This document shows positions 1 through 11,673 of a stretch of DNA of 64,000 nt, one piece after another. A program made the translations under genes and the position numbers. The stretch covers positions 1 to 64,000 of the forward strand of contig CVRF01000002.1 in assembly GCA_001457715.1 (NCBI GenBank), in the 5' to 3' direction. Source of the DNA: Candidatus Providencia siddallii. GTDB lineage: Bacteria > Pseudomonadota > Gammaproteobacteria > Enterobacterales > Enterobacteriaceae. The notes beneath the pieces are model-generated. The model was not told where the DNA came from and did not search any database. It saw only the letters and a program-made list of their open reading frames with translations. The first letter of the stretch is position 1; the number at the start of each line of letters is the position of its first letter.

Positions 1-626
1 ATTAATTAGTATTTAAAAAATATAAATATAAAATGATAAAATAATAAATATTTATATATGATGATAATTTAAAATTATTAATTTATAATATTTTATTGTA
101 AATTTTTATTTACATATAATATTAATTAATTAGTAAAATGAATTATAATATCTTTAATAAAAATAACAGAAATTGTTTTTAATTAAATAATTATACAAAA
201 AATTATACTTAAATTAACATAACTATATATTGATCAGATATAGTTTTTTATTTAATGTTTATGATAATATTTATATCATTATTAGCTTTTATGTTTTTAT
301 CAATTAAATATTATGTTTTATCTAGTATGTTATTAAATATTTTTTATGAAAATTTTAAATTTTGAATATATAAATAAATTTTATTTTATTTATTAATAAA
401 TAATAGATTTTGAATTAGATTTTATTAAAGAATTTTAAATAAATTTATTATATTTAAAATTTTTGATTTTTTGTAAAAATTGTTGTAATAATATTATTGT
501 TAATAATATATTAAATATTTAATAAATATTTAATATATATTATTTTTTTGATTGATTTTCTATAAAAAAAAATAATAAAATCTATTTACGTTTACAATTT
601 AAATTGTTATTTTGAATAAGGAAAAT
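1..626. other. AT-rich spacer upstream of ytfB
   Basis: Almost pure A/T sequence with no credible reading frame, tRNA or recognisable gene remnant. In E. coli fklB lies divergently beyond ytfB; I looked for the Gly/Pro-rich FKBP end on the minus strand and saw nothing. A ribosome-binding site for ytfB, AAGGA at about 618-622, closes the region. Confidence 0.6.
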
Positions 627-1163
627 ATGTTAAAAATTCCAAAATTTCACAGTTATACTATTTTTGTTTTATTGATATTCATCGTTGTTTTATTGTCTTT
701 ACCGACATGTATTAAAAATATAGCTTTATCAAAAAATAAATCAAAATCGATTATAATTAAACCATTATTTAGAAAAAATCCTGCTTTAAATTTAAATACC
801 ATGTCGTCACCGTTATCATATAATAATGAATCTATTCATAAAATAACAACACAGGAACAAAATTCTCTTTCTTTTATAAAAAAAAAATATTTATTAGATA
901 ATAATTGGCAGAATTTTAGAATTAAAAAAGGGGGAACTCTTGCACAGCTTTTTCGTGATAATAAATTACAGGTTAATGATGCTTTTAATATGGCAAATAT
1001 TGAAGGATCAAAGAAAATATTAAGCAACTTATATAAAGGTCAAAAAATTCGTTTAATATCTAATAAAAAAGGTGACGTTTATATATTAGAAACAATAGAT
1101 TTAAATGGTAAAATTTATAGTTTTTTAAGATCTAATACTGGTAATTATTATATAGCGTCATAG
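627..1163 (+). CDS. ytfB: YtfB/OapA family cell-envelope protein
   Basis: A 178-residue membrane-anchored envelope protein of the OapA/YtfB family; in E. coli YtfB is linked to cell division and to peptidoglycan or glycan binding. One membrane segment lies at about residues 10-27 after a short basic N-terminus. A low-complexity linker follows, then the OapA/LysM-like domain at about 91-178, with NWQNFRIKKGGTLAQLFRD matching NQWRSYRVEPGKTMAQLFRD of E. coli. The N-terminal half is shorter than in E. coli. I chose the ATG at 627, five bases after AAGGA, over an in-frame TTG at 612. The gene converges on rplI as in E. coli, which supports orthology. It ends in TAG. Confidence 0.85.
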   Translation: MLKIPKFHSYTIFVLLIFIVVLLSLPTCIKNIALSKNKSKSIIIKPLFRKNPALNLNTMSSPLSYNNESIHKITTQEQNSLSFIKKKYLLDNNWQNFRIKKGGTLAQLFRDNKLQVNDAFNMANIEGSKKILSNLYKGQKIRLISNKKGDVYILETIDLNGKIYSFLRSNTGNYYIAS

Positions 1164-1277
1164 TATTTATTAATTAGTTTAATAAAAAAATAATATATTT
1201 TATTATTATAATAATTTGTAATTATTAATAAGATTAATAAATTATATATTTTAAATATATTTTTATATAAAAATATA

Positions 1278-1727
1278 TTATTTAGCAGCAATAATTATAT
1301 TTAATTTTGCAGTGACTTCACTATGTAATTGAAAATCAACTTTATATTGACCAATACTACGTAATAACTTATTTTTAAGTCTAACTTCATTTTTTGTAAT
1401 TTTAATTCCTGCTGATGCGATTGCTTCAACAATATCACGGGTTCCTATGGAACCAAATAATTTTCCTTCATCACCAGCTTTGGAATATATAGTAATTGAT
1501 CTGAGTTCAGTAATTGCTAAAGCACGAGATTTAGCTTCTGAAAGAATATTCGCCAATTCAGTTTTTAATTCAGTACGTTTTTTTTTAAAAATATCAATAT
1601 TTTTTTTTGTTGCTGTAATAGCTTTACCTTGTGGTATTAAATAGTTTCGTGCATAACCAGATCTAACATTAGCTAGATTTCCTAAATCTCCTAATTTTTT
1701 TATTTTATCGAGTAAAATAATTTTCAT
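1278..1727 (-). CDS. rplI: 50S ribosomal protein bL9
   Basis: Large-subunit protein bL9, which binds 23S rRNA near the L1 stalk and helps keep frame. It has 149 residues, the usual length. The N-terminal domain begins MKIILLDKIKKLGDLGNL, with the conserved Gly-rich loop and the GYARNYLIP segment at about residues 24-32. A long connecting helix and the C-terminal RNA-binding domain follow. It is the last gene of the rpsF-rpsR-rplI operon, 28 bases after rpsR, with ATTTCCTTAA-type sequence carrying the ribosome-binding site upstream. All domains appear intact. Confidence 0.97.
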   Translation of the reverse strand: MKIILLDKIKKLGDLGNLANVRSGYARNYLIPQGKAITATKKNIDIFKKKRTELKTELANILSEAKSRALAITELRSITIYSKAGDEGKLFGSIGTRDIVEAIASAGIKITKNEVRLKNKLLRSIGQYKVDFQLHSEVTAKLNIIIAAK

Positions 1728-1755
1728 TTTTATTTATTTCCTTAAAGATAATAAA

Positions 1756-1983
1756 TTATTGATGAGAATCAGTATATGGTAAAAGAGATAAATACCTAGC
1801 ACGTTTAATAGCTTTAGTTAGCTGACGTTGATATTTAGATCTAGTTCCTGTGATGCGGCTTGGTACAATTTTACCACTTTCAGTAATAAAGTTTTTTAAA
1901 GTTATAATATCTTTATAGTCGATTTCCTGAATACCTTCTGCTGTAAAACGGCAGTACTTACGTCGACGAAAATAACGCGCCAT
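1756..1983 (-). CDS. rpsR: 30S ribosomal protein bS18
   Basis: Small-subunit protein bS18, which pairs with bS6 on the 30S platform. It has 75 residues, as in E. coli. The start [17 protein letters not shown] and the internal [18 protein letters not shown] segment are near-identical to the enterobacterial protein. The upstream gap to rpsF is about 258 bases; in E. coli this position holds priB, which I could not recognise here. A GGAG ribosome-binding site precedes the ATG. The gene is co-oriented with rpsF and rplI. Confidence 0.97.
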   Translation of the reverse strand: MARYFRRRKYCRFTAEGIQEIDYKDIITLKNFITESGKIVPSRITGTRSKYQRQLTKAIKRARYLSLLPYTDSHQ

Positions 1984-2241
1984 ATATTATTCTCCATAAT
2001 TTATTGAATAAATTAATTTAAAATTTATATTTTATATTTATCAATAAATAATATGTGTATATAAATTGATTTTTTTTTACTTTAGTTAAAAATATTTTCA
2101 CACTATGATTTTTTGTTAATTATTTTAAGTTTTTATAAATTGTATTTTTAATATACAATAATAAAATGTAATATTTGATTAAATTGATTTTTCTTATTAT
2201 TTTGGTATGAATCATAGTATATATTATTAAGTGATTAGTGT

Positions 2242-2643
2242 TTATTTATGTAATTTATTTTCTGTATCAACTATTTCTTCATCTTGATATTCTTCAATCG
2301 CTTCAGATTCATTACTATGATCTTCTTTAATTTTAATCATTGGAGAAACTTCTGTTATTGCTCGTTTAACTCGTATTATTATGTTGCGAATGATTGCATC
2401 ATTAAATTTAAAGTTAGTTTCTAGTTCGTCAATTACTTTTTGAGAAACTTCTATATTAAGAAGAATATAATGAGCTTTATACAGCTTATTAATTGGATAA
2501 GCAAGTTGTCTGCGACCCCAATCTTCTTGTCGATGAATTTTACCTTTTGCAGTTGTTATAATTGATTTATAACGATCGATTATTGATGGAACCTGTTCGC
2601 TTTGATCAGGATGAATCATTAAAAGAATTTCATAATGACGCAT
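2242..2643 (-). CDS. rpsF: 30S ribosomal protein bS6
   Basis: Small-subunit protein bS6, partner of bS18. It has 133 residues. The start [19 protein letters not shown] and the core [16 protein letters not shown] are typical. The C-terminal tail is acidic ([17 protein letters not shown]), recalling the E. coli tail that RimK modifies with Glu; rimK is not in this window. The ATG follows a strong AAGGAG ribosome-binding site. It is first in the rpsF-rpsR-rplI operon, and a promoter-like pair lies 86-113 bases upstream. Confidence 0.97.
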   Translation of the reverse strand: MRHYEILLMIHPDQSEQVPSIIDRYKSIITTAKGKIHRQEDWGRRQLAYPINKLYKAHYILLNIEVSQKVIDELETNFKFNDAIIRNIIIRVKRAITEVSPMIKIKEDHSNESEAIEEYQDEEIVDTENKLHK

Positions 2644-2728
2644 TAATAACTGCTCCTTATGGATTATAGGATTATCTTTTTAAGTGTTAATTAAAAATTT
2701 AAGAAACTAATTTTTGTTGATTTTACGC

Positions 2729-2756
2729 ATAATAACATTTTTAAAAAAGAACTCAA
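2729..2756 (-). promoter_or_regulatory. Candidate sigma-70 promoter for rpsF-rpsR-rplI
   Basis: On the minus strand, TTGAGT and TATTAT are separated by 16 bases, with the -10 box about 86 bases before the rpsF ATG. The -10 matches consensus at five of six positions and the -35 at four. It falls in the gap between rlmB and rpsF, where an operon promoter is expected. Chance matches are common in DNA this AT-rich. Confidence 0.45.
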
Positions 2757-2779
2757 GTGGTTATGTATAATATAATTAT

Positions 2780-3520
2780 TTAATTGTATAATCTTTGTCG
2801 AAGTGCTTCAAATAAGCATACTCCAGTAGCTACAGAAACATTTAATGAATTGATAGATCCAATCATTGGAATATTAATTAATTCGTTACAATGAACGCGA
2901 GTTAGACGACGAATACCTTTGTTTTCTTCTCCAACAATTATAGTTATAGATCCTGTTAGATTACTTTGATATAAAGTGTTATTAGTTATTTCACTAGTTG
3001 TTCCTAATATTCGTATATTGTTGTCTTTTAAAAAACATAAAGTTCTTACGAGGTTTGTTACGTGAAATATTGGTATATATTCAGCTGCTCCGCATGCAAC
3101 TTTTTTTGCTATAGCATTCAATTGCGCTGATTTATTTTTAGGGATAATAACTGCATCTATTCCAGCTGCTTCAGCACTGCGTAAACATGCTCCTAAATTA
3201 TGAGGATCCGTTATACAATCGAGAGCTAACAAGAATAATTCTTGTTTATGTTTTAAGAAGTTAATTAATTCATTTTCTTTATAGAATTTATTTGGTAATA
3301 TTTTTGCTATACATCCCTGATGTGCAGCTTTTTTTGTTTGTTTATCCATCCATTGACGATTGACAGCTATAATAGGTATATACAGTTTTTTTATTTTTTG
3401 TATCATAGATATAATTTTGCAGTCATTACGTTCTTTTAAATAATAAAATTCTTTAATACGTTTTGGTGATCGGTTGAGTAATGCGTTTATTGTATGAATA
3501 CCATAAATAATTTCATTCAT
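2780..3520 (-). CDS. rlmB: 23S rRNA (Gm2251) 2'-O-methyltransferase RlmB
   Basis: SpoU-family methyltransferase that methylates the ribose of G2251 in the 23S rRNA P-loop using S-adenosylmethionine. It has 246 residues (E. coli 243). The N-terminal substrate-binding domain starts MNEIIYGIHTINALLNRSP. The C-terminal knot domain carries TDPHNLGACLRSAEAAG at about residue 105, GEENKGIRRL, and the final SAM-loop SINSLNVSVATG. All SpoU motifs are present. In E. coli it follows rnr; rnr and nsrR, which should lie toward purA, are gone. Confidence 0.96.
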   Translation of the reverse strand: MNEIIYGIHTINALLNRSPKRIKEFYYLKERNDCKIISMIQKIKKLYIPIIAVNRQWMDKQTKKAAHQGCIAKILPNKFYKENELINFLKHKQELFLLALDCITDPHNLGACLRSAEAAGIDAVIIPKNKSAQLNAIAKKVACGAAEYIPIFHVTNLVRTLCFLKDNNIRILGTTSEITNNTLYQSNLTGSITIIVGEENKGIRRLTRVHCNELINIPMIGSINSLNVSVATGVCLFEALRQRLYN

Positions 3521-4113
3521 AAATTTCTATTAATTTAGTTTGTATTTTATATATGTTTTATGTAATTTATATTATTTTTATTTTTAATATATTTTAAAAT
3601 AACATAGATTTTAATATAAAATTATTTATAAATAAATATATAAAAATAATTAATTAATAAATTATATTTTATATTTATTATTTATTCTTAACAAAAAAAA
3701 TATATTTTTTTTGTTTTTAAAATATTTAATTTTATAAAAATTATTTAGAATGATATAAAATCATTATTAAAATAATTATTAAATACTAAAAATAAAAATT
3801 TAAATGTATTTGTTTATATATTAAAAATTTTTAATTGAATTAGTTTTTTTGTTTTTGAATTTGATAATTTATGTAGTATTTAATACTAAATTATTAAATA
3901 ATGTTGAATATAATAAATTAAAAATAAATAATTGATAATTATTTTATATATATTTTAGTGTTTAATATTATTTTAGTGTAATTAAATCATATATTTTGTA
4001 TGATGTGTTTTATATTTTTTTATTAGTATCAATTTAATTAATTTTATTTTATATACAAAACATATATATTAATGCAGTATTAAAAATAAAATATATTTTA
4101 AATATAATATATT
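3521..4113. other. AT-rich spacer; rnr/nsrR position
   Basis: About 590 bases of A/T-dominated sequence between rlmB and purA. In E. coli this interval holds nsrR and rnr (RNase R). I saw no alignable fragment of either and no RNA gene, so the genes have probably been deleted or eroded past recognition. Confidence 0.6.
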
Positions 4114-5436
<1,323 letters not shown>

Positions 5437-5588
5437 TTATTAAAAATAAGTTTTGAATTAAATAAAATGTTTTATGATTATAATTTGTCTTTTTATATTT
5501 TAAGATAAATAATCTTTATAATATAATATTTTAGATTATTTTAAAATTGTTTATATTATACAAATATTAATTGATTTTTTTTTGAAGT

Positions 5589-6572
5589 TTAGTTTGGAGC
5601 TTTCATAAAACGTAAAAAATCAGTATTTGGAGATATTATAAATATGTCATCACCGTTTTTAAAACTTTTTTCATAAGCACGTAAACTACGTATAAATGCA
5701 TAGAATTCAGGGTCTTGTCTAAATGTATCTGCAAAAAGCTTTGTTGCTATCGCATTTCCTTCACCCATAAGTATTAATGATGCACGTTCTGCTTCAGCTA
5801 AAGTTTCAGTTACTGTTTTATCTGCAACAGCACGTATTTTTGTAGCTTCTTCTTGTCCTCGTGAGCGATGTTGACGAGCTACAGCTTCTCGTTCTGCTCT
5901 CATACGGGCGTAAATAGCATCAAAAATTTCGTTTGGAAGTTCGATTTTTTTTATACGTACATCGACAACTCTAATTCCTAATGCAGTCATGCTATTAGCG
6001 TTAACGACCGGTAATTTTATATTTATTTCTTTTTCAACGCGAGCTACAGCATTTGCAATATCAGTATCTGTTTCTTTAGTTGACTCATCTATTGATGTTC
6101 CTTTGTTTAATGCATCACGCACATCAACAGTTAAACGCCCACGAGAATCTGTTATTATATCGTTTACACTTAAACGTCCAAATTCCGAACGTAACCGATC
6201 ACTAAATTTACGTTTTAATAATGTTTCAGCTTGATAAGGTTTACCTCCACCAGTTGCTACATAATAACGACTAAAGTCTGTAACACGCCATTTTAAATAT
6301 GAATCTACCATTAAATCTTTGTTTTCGCTTGTTAAATAACGGTCTGCTTGAATTTCTAATGTTTGTATTCGTGCATCTAATATTTTTACTATTTCAATAA
6401 ATGGTATTTTAAAATGTATACCTGGTTTATAAATAATTGGTTTGTTTTCATGATCTCGTAAAACTTTTCCAAAACGTAATATAATTCCACGTTCAGTTTG
6501 ATCAATAATAAAAATAGATATATATATTATAGTTAAAATACTAATAACTATTGAGACAAATGAATGACGCAT
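5589..6572 (-). CDS. hflC: FtsH modulator HflC (SPFH family)
   Basis: Inner-membrane SPFH-domain protein that forms the HflKC cage around the FtsH protease. It has 327 residues (E. coli 334). A single N-terminal membrane anchor lies at about residues 5-24. The SPFH domain follows (QTERGIILRFGKVL onward), then a long helical region rich in Arg, Glu and Ala (about 215-275). It starts 8 bases after hflK ends, so the two are co-translated, consistent with an obligate hetero-complex. The nearby hflX has vanished and hfq survives only as a relic. Confidence 0.96.
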   Translation of the reverse strand: MRHSFVSIVISILTIIYISIFIIDQTERGIILRFGKVLRDHENKPIIYKPGIHFKIPFIEIVKILDARIQTLEIQADRYLTSENKDLMVDSYLKWRVTDFSRYYVATGGGKPYQAETLLKRKFSDRLRSEFGRLSVNDIITDSRGRLTVDVRDALNKGTSIDESTKETDTDIANAVARVEKEINIKLPVVNANSMTALGIRVVDVRIKKIELPNEIFDAIYARMRAEREAVARQHRSRGQEEATKIRAVADKTVTETLAEAERASLILMGEGNAIATKLFADTFRQDPEFYAFIRSLRAYEKSFKNGDDIFIISPNTDFLRFMKAPN

Positions 6573-6580
6573 AATTTTTA

Positions 6581-7765
6581 TTATCTTCCTATTCTAGTGG
6601 AATCATCACGAATATAGTTATTTATTTGTTGTGATGTGTTGTATGATGATTGTTTATAATCTTTTGTAATTCTGTTTAATGATGATTTTATTTTTGTATT
6701 ATTATTTTTAGAAAGAATTTGTTCAAGGGAAAAAAGTAATATGTTACTGTTTTTATCGTTTGTAATTATTTTACGTGTATTTGATAGTATATGTTCCATT
6801 GTATCAATATAAAGTCGTTCACGTGTAATTTTTGGTGCTGCGCGATATTCAGGTAATATTTTTATAAAACTTTCAATTTCACCTTCAGTTTTAAAAACTA
6901 TACTTGCTTTATAAGCTTCTGCTTCTTCAATAATTCTTTGTGCATTACCTTTAGCTAGAGGTAAAACTTCGTTACGATAAGCATGTGCTTCACGAATAGT
7001 TTTTTGTTCTTCTTCTCTTGCTGCAATTACATCATCAAATGCTGCTTTAACATCTTCAGGTGGTCGTGCTGCTTGAAAATTAACATCAAGTAATGTAATA
7101 CCCATTTTATATGGTGAAATTGTCGCTTCAAGTTCTTTTTGAGTTAAATCACGAATATAAGCGCGATTTGTAGTGAGAACTTGTTCCATAGCTGATTGAC
7201 CAATGACACCACGTACTGCGCTGTCTAAAGCTTGACGTAAGCTATTGTCAGGGTCAGTTACGCTAAATAAATATTGTATAGGATCAGTAACACGGTATTG
7301 AACGTTCATTTCAACTCTAATTACGTTTTCATCAGAAGTTAGCATCATACCATTGGTAGCTTGTTCTCGAACTGTTTCTACGTTTACTGGAATTATTTTA
7401 TCTATAAATGTTAATTTCCAATTTAATCCAGAACTTACAACATTATTATATTTTCCAAAACGTAATACTATTCCTTTATCACTTTCTTTTATAGTATAAA
7501 ATCCAGAACATATCCATATTAATGATATGATAATTAATATTATAATACTTAATCGTTTATTAATTTGAAGCTTTTGTTGATTTTTATCATTTTTTTTGTT
7601 TTGATTCATATCAAGTTTAATTATTAATTTACGAAATAAAAGATTAAAGTCGTAAATTTTACGTTTTTGAGTATTTTTATTTTTATACGGAAAAGATATT
7701 TTTTTATTTTTGTTTTTGTAAAAAATAATGTTTTTTATATTAAATTTTTGTTGATACCAAGCCAT
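6581..7765 (-). CDS. hflK: FtsH modulator HflK (SPFH family)
   Basis: Partner of HflC in the FtsH-HflKC complex. I start it at the ATG at 7765, which gives MAWYQQ like E. coli MAWNQP and follows GGAG by 7 bases; an upstream in-frame extension to 7819 has no homology. That gives 394 residues (E. coli 419). The N-terminal cytoplasmic tail is Lys/Asn-rich where E. coli has a glycine-rich tail. The membrane segment is at about 72-91, followed by SGFYTIKESDKGIVLRFGKY and the SPFH domain. VNFQAARPPEDVKAAFDD is almost identical to E. coli. It ends 8 bases before hflC. Confidence 0.95.
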   Translation of the reverse strand: MAWYQQKFNIKNIIFYKNKNKKISFPYKNKNTQKRKIYDFNLLFRKLIIKLDMNQNKKNDKNQQKLQINKRLSIIILIIISLIWICSGFYTIKESDKGIVLRFGKYNNVVSSGLNWKLTFIDKIIPVNVETVREQATNGMMLTSDENVIRVEMNVQYRVTDPIQYLFSVTDPDNSLRQALDSAVRGVIGQSAMEQVLTTNRAYIRDLTQKELEATISPYKMGITLLDVNFQAARPPEDVKAAFDDVIAAREEEQKTIREAHAYRNEVLPLAKGNAQRIIEEAEAYKASIVFKTEGEIESFIKILPEYRAAPKITRERLYIDTMEHILSNTRKIITNDKNSNILLFSLEQILSKNNNTKIKSSLNRITKDYKQSSYNTSQQINNYIRDDSTRIGR

Positions 7766-8338
7766 GCTAGGCTCCATAATTTTAATTATTTTAAAAAAAA
7801 TATGTATGTTTTTAAACAATTTAATACTGTTACAGTAATGTTTGAGTGATTTTAATAAAAAATAAAATAATTAAAAATCGAATTTAGATTAAAAATTTTT
7901 TATCTCTAATTAATTTTATATTGTATACTATATTAGTATTATTATTTTTAATTTTTATTATTAAAATTTTATAAATGTAAATTTATTTGATTTATATATA
8001 AACTTATAATTTGTATAAAATATATACTTTGCATAATTTAATAAAAAATAAAATTAAGTAATATTATATATTTGCAATACTGTATGTTTTAAAAATTGTC
8101 ATATTCTTATTAATTTTATTTGTTAAATTAAATTTATATTTATTTTTATCTTATTGATAAAATAAAATTTAGTATATTTATTATCTAATAAAAGGTTATT
8201 ATTATTGTGTGTTTTAATTATCAAATTTTTGTATGATTTTTATTTTTAAAATGTGTATAAAAAATAAAATTAGAAATATTTTTATAATTTAATATATTTT
8301 ATATTCAATAAATTTATTTTTTTTGTTAATATTTTTAA
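7766..8338. other. AT-rich spacer; hflX position
   Basis: In E. coli the order is miaA-hfq-hflX-hflK-hflC. This interval sits where the 1.3 kb hflX gene should be but is under 600 bases and holds no readable GTPase motif. The far edge toward 8280-8338 may contain the eroded second Sm motif of hfq, which I could not align with confidence. Confidence 0.55.
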
Positions 8339-8435
8339 CTGTATTTGAGTAGTAATTGATGTTATCGTTAACAATGTTTTTTCGCGACGCAAAGAGTTTA
8401 AAAAACGGATATTTTAGATATTGTCACTTAGGTAT
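8339..8435 (-). pseudogene. hfq: Relic of hfq (RNA chaperone)
   Basis: Reading the minus strand from about 8435, the codons give K-stop-QYLKYPF, and after one extra T, FLNSLRREKTLLTI. E. coli Hfq has [22 protein letters not shown] at this position. The first Sm motif is thus recognisable but broken by a UGA in place of Gly and a one-base insertion in a T run (about 8401-8405). Beyond IQ at about 8339 the homology fades. The location directly downstream of miaA is exactly that of E. coli hfq. The local patch of higher G+C (around 8381-8395) stands out from the spacer. Hfq function from this locus is lost. Confidence 0.85.
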
Positions 8436-8486
8436 TTTATCTTTCATTAATTTTAATATTTTAAAATTTTTGATTTTTTAAAATAA

Positions 8487-9434
8487 TTATTTAATATTTT
8501 GATTTATTTGTCTAATAACAGCGTTAAGAGATTGATCAATATTTTCACTATTTAATAAATAGATATTTTTCCAGTTTTTTAACCAAGTTATTTGTCGTTT
8601 TGCTAATTGTTTTGTTGCATAAATCCCTCTACGAATCATTTCGTCATAATTGATTTTACCATTTAAATATAACCACATTTGTCTATACCCTACGCAACGT
8701 ATTGAAGGTAAATCAATATGTAAGTCGTTTCTTTTATATAATGCTTTTACTTCATTTTCAAAACCTGAATCTAACATTATATAAAAACGTTTTTCGATGC
8801 GATTATATAGATATTTACGTTCTAATGGAGAAATAGCAAATTGAAGTACGTTATATTGTAATTTTTTACCTGTTTTTTTTATAAGTTCAGTTAGTGTGTA
8901 TCCTGAAATAAGATATATTTCTAATGCTCTTATCAATCTTTGTGAATCATTAGGATGTATTCTAGCAGCTGAAACAGAATCAATTTTTGATAAGCGATGA
9001 TATATTTCAGGTAATCCTTGTGTATGTATTATTTGTTTAATTTTCGTGCGAATATTAATATCACTAGAAGGTAATGGTGATAAACCATAAAGTAGTGATT
9101 TAAAATAGAGCATTGTACCACCTACTAATAATGGTATTTTACCTTTTAACAAAATTTTTTCTATTGCACTTAACGCGTCACGACAAAAATTAGCAGCTGA
9201 GTAATAATTAGATGGATCAATTATATCAATTAAATAATGAGGTATTTTTCTAAGTTGTTTATGATCTGGTTTATTTGTACCTATATCCATATCTCGATAA
9301 ATCAACGCTGAATCAACACTTATTATTTCTATAGGAAAAATTTTACATAGATCTATTACAAAAGATGTTTTTCCAGATGCTGTTGGTCCAAATAAAAATA
9401 TTATAACTTGTTTATTTTGTATTAACTTATTCAT
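8487..9434 (-). CDS. miaA: tRNA dimethylallyltransferase MiaA
   Basis: Transfers dimethylallyl to N6 of A37 in tRNAs that read codons starting with U. From the ATG at 9434 it has 315 residues (E. coli 316); the frame extends upstream to a TTG at 9482 without homology. The P-loop GPTASGKT is at residues 16-23. [16 protein letters not shown] and the substrate segment [19 protein letters not shown] are typical. The region [10 protein letters not shown] and the C-terminal [13 protein letters not shown] are intact. The upstream neighbour mutL of E. coli is absent. Confidence 0.97.
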   Translation of the reverse strand: MNKLIQNKQVIIFLFGPTASGKTSFVIDLCKIFPIEIISVDSALIYRDMDIGTNKPDHKQLRKIPHYLIDIIDPSNYYSAANFCRDALSAIEKILLKGKIPLLVGGTMLYFKSLLYGLSPLPSSDINIRTKIKQIIHTQGLPEIYHRLSKIDSVSAARIHPNDSQRLIRALEIYLISGYTLTELIKKTGKKLQYNVLQFAISPLERKYLYNRIEKRFYIMLDSGFENEVKALYKRNDLHIDLPSIRCVGYRQMWLYLNGKINYDEMIRRGIYATKQLAKRQITWLKNWKNIYLLNSENIDQSLNAVIRQINQNIK

Positions 9435-10460
<1,026 letters not shown>

Positions 10461-10498
10461 TTAACTATTTTTTTATTTAAAAAATCAATAATGTTTTT

Positions 10499-10527
10499 AT
10501 TATATTAAATATTTTATAACATATCAA
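10499..10527 (-). promoter_or_regulatory. Strong promoter for tRNA-Gly
   Basis: On the minus strand TTGATA and a perfect TATAAT box are separated by 17 bases, with the -10 box about 39 bases upstream of the tRNA 5' end. This is the best sigma-70 match in the vicinity and in the right place for a stable-RNA gene. The -35 box lies inside the palindrome at 10519-10542. Confidence 0.7.
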
Positions 10528-10542
10528 TATGTATTGATATGT
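10519..10542. repeat. Perfect 11-bp inverted repeat over the tRNA-Gly -35 box
   Basis: ACATATCAATA, two bases, then TATTGATATGT: a perfect palindrome. It is followed on the plus strand by TTTTTGTATT and lies 97 bases beyond the orn stop. It could be a weak terminator for orn or an operator-like site on the tRNA-Gly promoter; the sequence alone does not decide. Confidence 0.6.
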
Positions 10543-10638
10543 TTTTGTATTTATAGTTATTTAATAATTAAATTATATTTTTGTTTTTAATTTTATAAAT
10601 TTTTTATTTTAACTATATTATAATTTAATAATTTGTTT

Positions 10639-11181
10639 TTATTTAAAAAAAAATTTTCTGTAATACGCTAACTCAGCTATTGATTCATGAATATCATTTA
10701 AAGCTTGATGAGTGTTATTTTTAATAAAACCAACTAATATTTCTGGTTTCCATATACGAGCTAATTCTTTTATTGTGCTGACGTCAAGGTAACGATAGTA
10801 AAAATATTTTTCTAACCTTGGCATATATTTAAATAAAAAGCGTCGATCTTGACCAATGGTGTTGCCACAAATAGGTGATTTTCCTTTTGGAACCAATTTT
10901 TTTAAAAATTTAATAGTCATTGTTTCAGCTATGCTCTCATTTATAGAACTTTTTCGAACACGGTCAATTAATTTTCCAATAGTATGTATGTTTGTATTCC
11001 ATTTATTCATAATAGCAAGTTGTTCATCTGTTTGATGAATAGCAATTACAGGTCCTTCAGCTAGAATATTTAAATTTTTATCAGTTACGATTGTTGCAAT
11101 TTCAATAATTCGATCATAGGTTGGATCAAGTCCAGTCATTTCAAGATCAATCCAAATTAAGTTATCGTTGTTTTTTTTCAT
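10639..11181 (-). CDS. orn: Oligoribonuclease
   Basis: DEDDh-family 3'-5' exoribonuclease that degrades 2-5 nt RNA oligomers to mononucleotides; essential in E. coli. It has 180 residues (E. coli 181). The first exonuclease motif [11 protein letters not shown] is at about residues 10-20. The middle motif is [19 protein letters not shown] and the last is [18 protein letters not shown], with the catalytic His and Asp present. It is divergent from psd, the E. coli arrangement with rsgA lost in between. Confidence 0.97.
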   Translation of the reverse strand: MKKNNDNLIWIDLEMTGLDPTYDRIIEIATIVTDKNLNILAEGPVIAIHQTDEQLAIMNKWNTNIHTIGKLIDRVRKSSINESIAETMTIKFLKKLVPKGKSPICGNTIGQDRRFLFKYMPRLEKYFYYRYLDVSTIKELARIWKPEILVGFIKNNTHQALNDIHESIAELAYYRKFFFK

Positions 11182-11673
11182 TGAATACCAAAATTTTAAA
11201 ATAAAAAATATGTTTTAATAAAATATAAGTATAAATAAAATAAAATAATACTATTAGATAGTAATGATATTTAATATAGTAATAATATAATATTTATTAT
11301 TATTAATTTTATGTTTATATAAATAATTATAATTTAAATTGATTATAAATATATAATATATGAAAATAATTCTTTAATGATTTATTTATTTAAATAAAAC
11401 AAATTATTTTTATTTGGTATTTTTTGTACAATAAAATTTTATATATAAAAATATTATAATATATATAAAGTTGCATAGATATAATGTATATGTACAATAA
11501 TATCTATTAATTTAAAAGATTTATAGTGATTTTTTTTTAAAAAAAATTATTTTAAATTTTTAAAATAATTTTAAAAATTATATTATATTAAATATTAAGG
11601 TTAAATTAAGAATTTAATCTATATAATAATAAAAGAATTTATTTAAATTTAATTTAAAATTTTAAGAGGTTTT
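11182..11673. other. AT-rich spacer; rsgA position
   Basis: In E. coli rsgA (ribosome-assembly GTPase) lies between orn and psd, oriented with psd. This 490-base interval has no ORF and no recognisable GTPase or Cys-rich zinc motif. An AAGAGG ribosome-binding site for psd is seen at its right edge, around 11663-11668. Confidence 0.6.

Noticed and set aside
2120-2215. 31-codon minus-strand ORF between rpsF and rpsR as a priB remnant
   Set aside because: It starts MIHTKIIRKIN and sits where priB should be, but no stretch aligns convincingly with PriB and the composition is that of spacer.
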